The notes under the pieces were generated by a model that was given only the letters and a program-made list of their open reading frames with translations, was not told the origin of the DNA and did no database searches. A DNA stretch of 64,000 nucleotides from Pelecanus crispus (Eukaryota > Chordata > Aves > Pelecaniformes > Pelecanidae): the NCBI RefSeq assembly GCF_030463565.1, contig NC_134648.1:48546346-48610345 (forward strand), in the 5' to 3' direction. This document shows, one piece after another, positions 1 through 11,461 of this stretch. The stretch's first letter is position 1; every line of letters begins with the position of its first letter. The position numbers were made by a program, and so were the translations under genes.

Positions 1-1766
1 ACACATTTCCTCGGAGCCTGCCTTTGTAAGATCATTTTTTGTTATCAGTTCAGTACTTGTTTCTCTTTCAGTCCATAGAATGTAAACGCTCCAGCAATGC
101 AATGGGGGAGGTGAATAAAAACAGACAGTGGATCTTTACTTGTTATCACAGATATGATCTACCCTCTGGGTAGAACTTTCATACTTGGAAAAGCCAGATG
201 GAAAGGCTACCTCTACGTTAGTGGAAATAAAAAAGCCAGATGTCTGGTGACTACAAAGAAAAAGGTTCTTTAAGATGAGTCTTCAAATGAAACATTTCCC
301 TTCTTTGGCTAAACCAGAAGAAATATGCTGACTTACAAGTTTTTCTGCACAGTTCACCCAACAAAGAAAGCAGAGATGAAAGATACAAGAGCTGTACTGG
401 GTCAGACCAAAGGTCAATCTAGCCTGACAATTTTTCTCCTACACTGCCTAATAGTCATTGAATGTGCAGTCCCAGAACAAACTCAACTCTGGAACAGTTA
501 GCCTGAATAGAGACATCTAAACAATTCATCTTGAAGTCTGTGCCGCTATAAACAGAGACCAATGACAGATACCTAGGGAAAAGCTTAAGAATAAGGTGGT
601 GCTACATCCCATGTGAGAGAAGCCTGGTCTAACTTCCAAAGTAACCAGCTATGGCTTGTGGAAGAAGATATTCCAGTGAGGCTATATTACATACACTATG
701 ACTTTAAAGGCATTAACTGCAAAGACAGGCGTTTATGTATTTAAAACAGATCAAACAACAGATGCAATATCCTCTTCCATTCCAGATCCCACTATGATCA
801 TAAGCTAAGTAGAGCACAATGACAGGTATGCTGTGCTTATACACGTATGAGGAGTTCCCAGCCTGCTGTGGAAACTGGAAAGCTGTCAGCAAGAACACAG
901 CGACCACAAAGACATCCCAAAGCCTCAGTAAGAAGTATGAACCTGGGGGATTTGTGCAGCTGTAGCTGGTACTGGGCAATGTTGTCAGAGACTGGTTGCA
1001 TGGTCTCCTGCCCTGATGAATGGCACCTCGACTTTGGGAGGGTCACATCATCCCAGCAGAAGGGCTATACAGAACACTCATTGCCCCCTGCCTGCAGCAG
1101 CTCAGGCAGTGCTTTTGAGCTGTGACTGGGGAGCCAGCTGAGGAGAAGAAAGAAGGTGGAACCACACCTGAAGCGGGACCTGCTCCCCACTAAGAAGTGG
1201 TCCACAGAACCCCTCTACTTGACAGGGAGAGGTAGATGGCCATCATACTCGTCCTGTCTCCATCAGAGGACTCTGCAAGGGAGGGAAGAGCAAGCTGTCC
1301 AGCCACATATGTCTGTGGATACAATGTAATTCTCTGAGCGTTCTGTAGGGTAAATGGAGAACTGACACATACCCATCTGTCCTAATTTTTGTGAGAAACG
1401 AGCTCTGAACTGTGTGGCCCACCAGATCATGGTGCGGAGCAGGCCCGAAAGGTAAACCTGAATTTGCCAACAGAGAGATCTTGGAAAGCTCCTGGAGCAA
1501 ACACTCCAGAGCCCACAGAAGAACATGTTCTCCTCCACACTCTCCTCCAGGTCACCCCAGAATCCTCAAATCAATGGGGATTGGTCAGTGGTGTCTTCGG
1601 ACATGAAGATGTCTTCAAATGTCTGAAACAGGGCATAATGCCCATGAAAAATGATTGTTCTCCCAGTTTTTCAAGAATTGAGCCTTTATCTTCTTGAATA
1701 TAATATAACACTACTTGTTGGTCTGATTGCATGAGGCATAGAAATCCTGATTTTGCTATGGACTTA
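1..1766. other. Non-coding flank with a possible old repeat
   Basis: No supported gene. A stretch at about 385-610 (ACTGGGTCAGACCAAAGGTC, later ACAGATACCTAGGGAAAAGC) resembles an old interspersed repeat that I recall from bird and reptile genomes, but I cannot name the family. The remainder shows nothing recognisable. Confidence 0.35.
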
Positions 1767-3330
1767 TCATAGAATCATAGAATCGTCTAGGTTGGAAAAG
1801 ACCTTTAAGATCATCCAGTCCAACCATTAACCTACACTACCAAGCCCACCTAAACCAATCAAGGGTAGACTAGACTAAACCATATCCCGAAGTGCCACAT
1901 CTACCCATTTTTTGAACACTTCCAGGGATGGTGACTCCACCACCTCTCTGGGCAGCCTGTTCCAATGCTTGACCACACTTTCCGTAAAGAAATTTTTCCT
2001 AATTTCCAGCCTAAACCTCCCCTGGCGCAGCTTGAGCCCATTTCCTCTCGTCCTATCGCTAGCTACTTGGGAGAAGAGACCAACACCCACCTCACTACTA
2101 CCTCCTTTCAGGTAGTTGTAGAGAGCGATAAGGTCTCCCCTCAGCCTCCTCTTCTCCAGGCTAAACAACGCCACTTCCCTCAGCCGCTCCTCATAAGACT
2201 TGTTCTCCAGACCCTTCACCAGCCTTGTGCCCGTCTCTGAACACGCTCCAGCACCTCAATGTCTTTCTTGTATTGAGGGGCCCAAAACTGGACACAGTAT
2301 TCCAAGTGCGGCCTCACCAGCGCCGAGTACAGGGGCACAATCACCTCCCTGCTCCTGCTGGCCACAGCATTCCTGATACAAGCCAGGATGCTGTTGGCCT
2401 TCTTGGCCACCTGGGCACACTGCTGGCTCATGTTCAGCCGGCTGTTGACCAACATCCCCAAGTCCTTTTCCACCAGGCAGCTTTCCAGCCACTCCTCCCC
2501 AAGCCTGTAGCGTTGCATGGGGTTGTTGTGACCCAAGTGCAGGACCCGGCACTTGGACTTGTTAAACCTCATACAGTTGGCCACGGCCCATCGATCCAGC
2601 CTGTCCAGGTCCCTCTGCAGGGCCATCCTACCCTCGAGCAGATCGACACTCCCACCCAATTTGGTGTCATCTGCAAACTTACTGAGGGCACACTCGATCC
2701 CCTCATCCAGATCATTGATAAAGATATTGAACAAGACTGGCCCTAAAACAGAGCCCTGGGGAACACCGCTCGTGACCGGCTGCCAACTGGACTTAACACC
2801 ATTTACCACAACTCTCTGGGCTCGGCCACCCAACCAGTTCTTTACCCAGCGAAGAGTATGCCTGTCCAAGCCGTGAGCTGCCAGCTTCCCGAGGAGGATA
2901 TTATGCGAGACGGTGTCAAAAGCTTTGCTAAAGTCCAGGTAGATGACATCCACAGCCTTTCCATCATCTACCAGGCGGGTCACCAGGTCATAGAAGGAGA
3001 TCAGGTTGGTCAAGCAGGACCTGCCTTTCGTGAACCCATGCTGGCTGGGTCTGATCCCCTGGTTGACCTGTACTTGCCTGTGGAGTTCGCTCAAGATGAA
3101 CCTCTCCATAATCTTCCCCGGCACCGAGGTCAGGCTGACAGGCCTGTAGTTCCCCGGGTCCTCCTTCCGGCCCTTCTTGTAGATGGGCGTCACATTGGCA
3201 AGCCTCCAGTCATCAGGGACCTCCCCTGTTAACCAGGACTGCTGATAGATGATGGAGAGTGGCTTGGCGAGCTCCTCCGCCAGCTTCCTTATCTTTCCAC
3301 CAGAGAAACTTTTCAGACTTCTCACTATAC
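1767..3330 (-). mobile_element. CR1 LINE, 5'-truncated, with nearly open reverse transcriptase
   Basis: The element reads on the minus strand and ends at 1767 in the CR1 octamer tail (two ATTCTATG-type units). The coding part 3325-2216 keeps reverse-transcriptase motifs in order: [29 protein letters not shown] and FADDTKLG. A one-base deletion near 2216-2225 breaks the frame; the thumb/C-terminal part continues at 2219-1875 and stops just before the 3' UTR. The endonuclease domain and 5' end are missing. The long frames on the plus strand here are antisense. An element with few lesions suggests a fairly recent insertion. Confidence 0.93.
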
Positions 3331-3633
3331 AGGTTGATGATAAGCACTGTTTCTTCAGTCTCAGGTATGTCTCACTGGATCTTCAGGGAGCCTGGAGTTT
3401 ATCACAACTGCAAAAGACTGTAGCAGAAAGGACAAATACTTAAATAAGAAAGGCTGCTAGAAGACAGGAGGGGTTCAGCAAGGGTAGATTGCAAAAGAAA
3501 TAGGACAGCTAAAGAAATTAACACACTTCAAGCCAGGAGAAGGATGGAGAAAGGAGCAGCAAAGACACAGAGATGAGGGATGGCAGCTAATAGCAAATAT
3601 GAAAGTGTGCATGAAGAAGCACTTCTCACTTCT
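3331..3633. other. Spacer between two head-to-head CR1 copies
   Basis: About 300 bp with no recognised gene; it may hold unique DNA or badly decayed CR1. Confidence 0.4.
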
Positions 3634-4955
3634 GTGCCTGGGAAGATCCTCCAAGAAGCTATGCTAAGGCACATGGAGGACAGGGAGGTGATTTGAGACA
3701 GCCAGCATGCATTTACAAAGGGCAAGTTTTGCTTGACCAACCTAGTGGCCTTCTATGATGGAGTGACTACATCAGTGGACAAGGGAAGAGCTATGGATGT
3801 CATCTATCTGGACTTCTGTAAGGCCTTTGACACAGTCCCCCACAACATCCTTCTCTCTAAATTGGAGAGATATGGATGTGATGGGTGGAATGTTTGGTGG
3901 ATGAGGAACTGGTTGGATGGTCACATCCAGAGGGTAGTGGTCAACTGCTCAACGTCCAGATGGAGATGGGAGACAAGTGGTGTCCTTCAGGGGTCCAAAG
4001 TGGGACCAGTACTGTTTAATATCTTCATCAAGGACATAGACAGTGGGATCGACTGCACCCTCAGCAAGTTTGCAGATGACACCAAGCTGAATGGTGCAGC
4101 TGATATGCCTGAGGGAATGGAATGCCATCCAGAGGGACCTGGACAAGCTTGAGAAGTGGGCCCATGTGAACCTCAACAAGGCCAGATGCAAGGTCCTGCA
4201 CCTGGGTTGGGGCAACTGTCAGTATCAATACAGGCTGGGGGATGAAGGGATTGAGAGCAGCCCAGCAGAGGACTTGGGGGTACTGGTGGATGAAAAGCTG
4301 GACATGAGCCTCAATGTCCTCAGTTGTAGCCAGAAGGCCAACTGTATCCTGGACTGCATCAAAAGAAGCATGGCCAGCAGGTTGAGGGAGGTGATTCTGC
4401 CTTCTACTTTGCTCTCATGAGACCCCATGTGGAGTACTGTGTCCAGCTGTGGAGCCCGTAGCACAGGAAAGACATGGACCTGTTGGAGCAGGTCCAGAGG
4501 AGGGCCACAAAAATGATCAGAGGGATGGAACAGTTCTCCTATGAGGAAAGGCTGAGAGAGTTGGGGTTGTTCGGCCTGGAGAAGAGAAGGCTCCAGGGAG
4601 ACCTTATAGCAGCCTTTCAGTACTTAAAGGAGGTTTATAAGAAAGATGGGATTAAACTTTTTAGCAGGGCCTGTTGTGATACGACAAGCGGTAATGGTTT
4701 TAAACTAAAAGAGGGTAGATTCAGACTAGATAGAAGGAAGAAATCTTTTACAATGAGGGTGGTGAAGCACTGGAACAGGTTGCCCAGAGAGGTGGTAGAT
4801 GCCCCATCCCTGGAAACATTCAAGGTCAGGCTGGACAGGGCTCTGAGCAACCTGATCTAGTTAAAGCTGTCCCTGCTCACTGCAGAGGGGTTGGACTAGA
4901 TGACCTTTAAAGGCCCCTTCTAACTCAAACTATTCTGTGATTCCATGATTCTATG
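3634..4955 (+). mobile_element. CR1 LINE fragment, older, frameshifted
   Basis: Plus-strand CR1 starting near PGKILQEA, continuing [37 protein letters not shown] and FADDTKLN. The frame is broken at about 4100-4150 and again near 4420-4460, with a last open piece at 4474-4860. It ends at 4955 in GATTCCATGATTCTATG. Decayed motif residues ([11 protein letters not shown] in place of [11 protein letters not shown]) and several shifts show that it is older than, and of a different subfamily from, the copy at 1767-3330. Confidence 0.92.
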
Positions 4956-7900
4956 TTGCAAGTGTCCTCCATAGTTTGAGAGTCTTCTAATGGTACAGGA
5001 CTGTTCAGGACACTCTGGGGGGCTTTGCAGTAGTGAGAACCAGTCTTTGCTTCAGACTTCTGTGACTCCTTGTGGGTTGGATGCACCTGGTGCATACATG
5101 GAACCACAGCTTTTGGGTTTTTTCCAAAGGACTTCATATGTGGTTCACATACACCGGAATCACTCTGTAAAATGAACCAGCTTGCAGTAAAGGAGGGCAA
5201 CAAGATCTGCTTTGAAAGCACACTACTGCTCAGAAACAAAGCACTAAAGTAGCTGCAGTCAATGTTTGTTCAAGGCCACTGTTTCTATCTCTACAATAGT
5301 TTCTGGATCAAGTCTCAACTAAAGTGAAGACTGAATATCCATCTTTGAAGCATTCTGAAGCTGTACTATAGGACAATCCAGTTCACAAATACCAGAACAA
5401 GGAACTTGCAAGAATTCAGTGTTCTTCCTAGGGCATCTGCCTGGAAAACAGGCTTCCAGAGATCAGGCGATTGCTGCATGACCTTCCACGAAATGTTGCT
5501 TCCCCTTTGAAGTGCCTTGTCTACCACAGGAATCACATTAACAATACTGATACACTTGTCTATCCTTTAAAAAGCAAGTTTTCCCAGAAGGAAGATAACA
5601 AAATAAACCCAGTAAAAGCTGAAAAACCACCATAACCAAAACCAAAACCCACCACCAAGGAATTATTAGACTGTTAGCTCTACCTATACTACATAGACAC
5701 CAGTGAGGAATTTTATTAACACTATCTATGCTACATGGAAGGTGTTCAAGTAGCAGTGTATTTACTGTACATGAAAAACTGCTGAAAGCAATGGATGGTT
5801 CCATTTTCATTTAAATAAAAAATTTCCTTGTGTAGTGTCCCTTCATAAAATCAAATTTCTAGAAAGCCTGTATTTAAAAGATGCATGAATGGGACGCCTC
5901 ATGGAATTTGAAATATTTTATAGTTATTTTATTGTTACAAAATTTTTATTTTGATGCTGGTATTTATAAATATAAAAATGTGATTTTTTTTCACCAGTGT
6001 GACAAAGAAATTAGTGTTTTGTTGTCAAAAGCCCAGGGATTGAGGGTTTCTCAAAATTTCTACTATGCACAAGGAATCAACACCCAACAACATAACTGTG
6101 TCACAGGAAAAACAAAGCTGAATGAATACCGCAAGTGCAGAGCTTCTGGCAGGAGGATTACACAGCAGAGGGAGCAGTTTCCCCGAGTCACATTTTTTCC
6201 TTCCAGCATTAGCATTGCTGTAGCTGCAAATTATTCTAAGATGAGTTTGTAGACCAGTGCAATAGTTTTATTAGACCAAACATGATAGCTGAAAAAAAAG
6301 CCTTCACGAACAGAAATCCTTTCTGAGTATAGCTGAGTACATATTGAGAACAAGAACTCTGCATTTACTTAGGTAGGCATTGGTAAAGCATCCAAGAGAA
6401 AAAGCAGGTGGTACCTGTGAAGGGGAAACCTTGTGTGATTCTGTTAAGGAAGAAAGAGATAGACAATTGCTAGTGTGAAACAGTGAGAGTTTGTGGGAAG
6501 GAAGATTATCACTCACTATAAAACCAGTATCTCCGCTGAGTCCACGGTTTATGGTGACAATTTTAGTTCCTAAGCTGTCTGTAGGAAGCGTTTTGAGAAC
6601 AAGAGATGAGAGATCAGGGGTGAACAGACCATGTATGTGTTTGTTCTTCACTAGTTGTCTATGAGAGTTTATTCTGGTATGTAGTCATTGCTTAGTTTGA
6701 CGTATGAAGTTTCCCGGACACTGTTTGGTGCAAAGGATGAATGAGGTTACTTTCTTGGCAGTGAAAATGCAGCAGCTAGGGACACGGAAGATCAGCTCTG
6801 GGGAGTATTATTCTTAGAGACAGGAAGACACTCCAATACAGAATGTATCCAGAAAAGGTGTTGCAGGTTTCATAGCACTGTGTGTACAGAACCTGCAGGA
6901 GAAAATGTGCCCCATGCCTTACACAATTAAGGTCACTGCAACACAAACTGTTGTAGCTCACACTATTCCCACATGAATATGGCAAAATCAGCAATAAGAT
7001 GAGAGTAGGTGGGCACATTCAGTGTTTTTTATTAAAATCTGGGAGAAACACTTGCTCTCATTCAATTTTTTAAATCTTTACTTTTCTAAAAGAGAAAAAA
7101 CCAGCAAATTTTCTTTTCGCAGTCTTCTGCTTACCAGACTACATAGTCATACATGTTTAGTTAGACCAAGTGTTAGTCTTAGTTATCTTTTTCTTTTATA
7201 CCCTTTAATTCTTACTGATATAATAAAATTAAACATTTCAGCCTTCCCTTCACTACCCAGTCAAATCAGTTACAGGACTTAAAACTGAGAAAAGGATTTT
7301 TTTTCAACATGGGTCCCAAGAAGAGCTACTCAGTCATCTGTGAAAGAAATAACTCATCAATTTATGATTAAAAACAATATCAGGATTATTTTCAATAAAC
7401 CAAGACAACTTAATCTATAATAAACTGCCAGGAGTCAAGAACAGTAAGATATAAGAACCAGTTTTATCATAACCACACCACCTGATAGTAACCTCCACCC
7501 TATTTAGAGACCAGTGAGATGATAGATGCTGCCTGCAGCATCAGCTTCCTCTAAAGATCCACTTCTCAAGATGGAGAGCATCAGTGTCCTGGCCAAAATC
7601 AGTGCAAGTGCCTCCAAGTGTGGCTACTACCTGTAAGTACCCTGCAGCTGGCCGCATTCTCACCATGGACATCCTGTCACATACAGGAAGGGTACTAACT
7701 ACCAAGAAGTAAAAAATTACTCTACACATTCAGCACTGAGAGAGGCAAGAATTACCACAAAAAGTACAAATGGGTGACTGGCCAGCACTGTAACCCAAAT
7801 GACCAGAAACTCCACATGCAACTAGTGAGGATCTGGACCTTTGTAACAGCTAGTTTTCAGGCCAAGAAAAAGCTAGACATCCATAGGGACAGCTGTAAAT

Positions 7901-10512
7901 TGGCCAGTCTCCATCCAACAGAAAGCTGCTGCAGTTCAACCCACAAGTGTTCTTGGAATCTGCTTGCTACAGCTTTAAAAAAGGTCAAATACAAGGTGCT
8001 CAAAAAAATAGTTATGCTGTGATCACTCTGGCCGCTTTAATTGGGCAGCCAACTCTACCTTGTGACAGACAGCTGGGAAATGCAGCTAGTGAGAGACTGA
8101 TCTGTATACGCATTTAAGCACTTGTGTTTCATGCGAGCACATGAACTGTACAACAGGAATTTAGGGGATGGAGCAGCTGCACTATGAGGAGAGATTTCTC
8201 TCCTTAATTTGGAGACATGCAGGCTGAGGGGGATACAATTGAGAATTACAAAATCATGAAGGGAGTGAAGAAAGTGAGAGCAGGACCATTACTCACCAAT
8301 CCTTACAATATTAGAAGTATGGGCACTCACTTAAACTATGTGCAAGACAGGTTTAAGACAGACAAAAGTAATAACTTTCCTTTAAAACACAGCAAACAGT
8401 AAATTTCTGGTCACATGGGACTGAGGAGACCAATAATATCTGCAGGCTAGACAAAAAGAGCAGGCTATACAAAGAGGATTAATTTATGGACAGCAGTTCC
8501 AAAACAGGTAAGGGAATGGGCACAAGTGTACCTCCTAAAGATCCTAATCCAATGACTGTGGATGCTGGGAAAGAATGAGGGGAATGCACAACATGGTCAG
8601 GATCATGTCCTAGCCCCATATACTATCACCTGCTGTTACTGTCCGAGGCAGAAATACTAGTCTAGATGAGACATAGGTTTGACACAGTAAGGGATTTCTT
8701 ACACTTTTATGCATGAAGCCATGGCTGGAGAAAGGTCATTGACACTATAGGCCTAAGAGGCCTGACTCACTGCAGGAAAAGAAGCTGGTGTGGCTTCACC
8801 TGTAATAGCTGTTGTATCACATACCATACTTGAAAAATATGTGCAGAAGTTATAATGCAATAGGCATATATTTTGAAGAAGTTCTGCTACCTGTTAGAGC
8901 ATTGATGCTAAATTGAGGGTGATTTCTGTCATACCCCAGTAGCTGTAACTACCGAAGTTTTGGAAAAATTCCTTTGCTGTTCTCCCCTATGTGCAGGTCC
9001 TGTCTGTAACACTCCCCGCTCCAGAGGAACTCAATGATGGCACTGGGCTTTGTCCCTGTTGTAGCATGGACTTCTCCACAAAACTTGCATCCAAACAAGC
9101 TCACCTTACAGCTTCAAAAAGGAGGTATCTAACAATGGCAAGCCTGCCCCCTTCTCACAGTATGAGAGCACAGAGTTTTAAAGGAAAGATCTGTCATTTG
9201 CTAGCATTCAAACACATGCTGACTTCCTCTTAGCACAACAGATTTCACCTGTTTCCTTCCTTCTCCTTTCAGACCCCACAGCTGTGACAGATATGTTACT
9301 AGCACACACACACGTGTGCCACACATCCCTTTACCTTCCTCTCTGCATTTCTTCACCCCTGAAGAACTGAAAGGAAACAAAGCTGGGCAGAGTCATCTGG
9401 ATATCCAAGGCCAAATCAAAGACTCATGAGACCCAACAGATTGACACAGCTACCGCTCCTCCTAGGTATTAAATACTACCTCTTTTCGAAGAATTTTCCA
9501 TAGCTACATATGTATTTATACACTATGCATCCCAAAAGCATTCTGGAGCTCAGAATTTGCCATATTACTATAATTACTGACTCAACTGCAGTGGCCGCTA
9601 GTCTAAACTTGACCCCAAAACTTCCCCAACTTCATACTATAATGGATGGGCAGGAGTATTTCCGAATATGCTTGTGACTTCCCAGGAAGCCAGATAAGAG
9701 AGAGATTGGTCTAATTTCAGTGGACCCCACTCCTTTCTCAAGTCTGAGGCAATACCTGTTTCCATTCTCTCTGAAGCCTGCCAGGCCAGTGGGAAGGCAC
9801 AACATTTTTTGTTACTGAGATCTAAAAAAATATGACCATAGACTAGCTCATTTCTTGGCATTCCAAATTTAACCTGAAATCATAGTGTTGTATAACAAAA
9901 GAAGCCAAGCACTGCCCTGGAGCGATCGAGATTTTATCTAGCTCCTGCTTCAATGGGAAATGGACAGCTGGCATTTGTCCGTAAGTATTTGATAGCAAGA
10001 TTAGTTACACTGGTCCAGTAGCCTAGAAAAAGAGTCCTTGGAAATTACAACAGGAAAGAACCTACTAAAACCACCCATTTCCTCTACCAGGCATCATGCA
10101 GGTGTAATCCACTCTGTACCCTTAGACAGAATCCATTCAACAAGGTTGCCTGAGCTAGCAAAGACCTGGGCTGGGTGGTGGAAGTCCAGTCCAGGACTAG
10201 AATCCTTCCCAGTGGAAGTGAACAGTGTCAACTCTTCTAACACCAAGAGCAATAAATGAGAAAGTTAGGTTCTCAACATAAGAAAACAGTTGATCTTTGC
10301 CGAGATCAGTTTCTTTTCAAATAATTTTTCCCTCATAACTGAGCTATTCATGAGATGATCTCCCTTCAATGCTCTAAAAAACAAAAATCATAAAACCATA
10401 TGATCTTAAAATTCTGGTTGTGGGAAAGGGATAGCCATGTAAAAATATTCCTGAAATCAAACAAGCAATGAAATGGAAAACAGAAACAGGAAGACATTAG
10501 AACATGTTGTAC
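4956..10512. other. Intergenic DNA, no supported gene
   Basis: No coding exon recognised. AT-rich parts lie at about 5800-6000 and 7000-7400. A moderately GC-rich stretch at 7520-8020 is not identified. An old CR1/L3-like trace lies at about 8150-8420. A short alternating AC run is at about 9302-9320. Confidence 0.5.
8150..8420 (+). mobile_element. Possible ancient CR1/L3-like fragment
   Basis: The order of words GGGGATGGAGCAGCTGCACTATGAGGAGAG-like start, then AAAATCATGAAGGG, GGTTTAAGACAGACAAAAG and TAATAACTTTCC follows the 3' coding part of L3/CR1 elements, where EGMEQ..YEER is followed by a tyrosine-rich and RFK-type segment. Highly decayed, so the family call is tentative. Confidence 0.4.
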
Positions 10513-11295
10513 TGATGGGCCAAGGCCAACTGTATGAGGTTTAACAAGACCAAGTACTGCACTTGGGTCACAACAACCCCATGCAACGCTACAGGCTTGG
10601 GGAAGAGTGGCTGGAAAGCTGCCTGGTGGAAAAGGACTTGGGGATGTTGGTCAACAGCCGGCTGAACATGAGCCAGCAGTATGCCCAGGTGGCCAAGAAG
10701 GCCAACAGCATCCTGGCTTGTATCAGAAATAGTGTGGCCAGCAGGAGCAGGGAAGTGATTGTCCCCCTGTACTTGGCACTGGTGAGGACACACCTCGAAT
10801 ACTGTGTGCAGTTTTGGGCCCCTCAACACAAGAAAGATATTAAGGTGCTGGAGTGTGTCCAGAGAAGGGCAAGGAAGCTGGTGAAGGGTCTGGAGCACAG
10901 GCCTTATGAGGAGTGGCTGAGGGAACTGGGGTTGTTTAGTCTGGAGAAGAGGAGGTTGAGGGGAGACCTTGTCGCCCTCTACAACTACCTGAAAGGAGGT
11001 TGTAGCAAGGTGGGTGTTGGTCTCTTCTTCCAAGTGGATAATGATAGGACAGGAGGAAATGGGCTCAAGCTGCGCCAGGGGAGGTTTAGATTGGATATTA
11101 GGAGAAATTTCTTTACGGAAAGGGTGGTCAAGTATTGGAACAGGCCATCCAGAGAGGTGGTGGAATCACCATCCCTGGAAGTGTTCAAAAAACGGGTAGA
11201 TGTGGCAAGCTGGGACATGGTTTAGTGGGCATGGTGGTGTTGGGTTGATTATTGGAATGATGATCTTAGAGGTCCTTTCCAATCTTAATGATTCC
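10513..11295 (+). mobile_element. CR1 LINE 3' fragment
   Basis: Starts within the reverse-transcriptase C-terminal part (NCMRFNK) and stays open from 10563 to 11225 ([16 protein letters not shown]-like to [17 protein letters not shown]). It is nearly identical in protein to the same segment of the 1767-3330 copy, so both are of one young subfamily. The 3' UTR ends at about 11295 without a clean octamer tail. Confidence 0.92.
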
Positions 11296-11362
11296 TAGTT
11301 TTTACTTTCATTATAAATAATCCAGCCACAAACCAGGAAACATGAAACTGCTACTCTACGCT

Positions 11363-11461
11363 TAACCGGTTTAGTGGTGGACTTGGTAGTGTTAGGTTAA
11401 TGGTTGGACTGGATGATCTTAAAGGTGTTTTCCAACCTAAACGATTCTATGATTCTATGTT
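11363..11461 (+). mobile_element. CR1 3'-end fragment with octamer tail
   Basis: About 100 bp matching the CR1 3' UTR (GTTGGACTGGATGATCTTAA, then CCAACCTAAACG) and ending in GATTCTATGATTCTATG. It lies 67 bp after the end of the preceding copy in the same orientation, giving two 3' ends in a row. Confidence 0.9.

Noticed and set aside
2225-3232. Plus-strand open frames of 107-173 codons
   Set aside because: They are antisense to the CR1 reverse-transcriptase frame and recur opposite the other CR1 copy at 10497-11033.
7520-8020. GC-richer stretch that looked like a processed pseudogene
   Set aside because: No recognisable protein in any frame and no poly(A) tail with flanking repeats.
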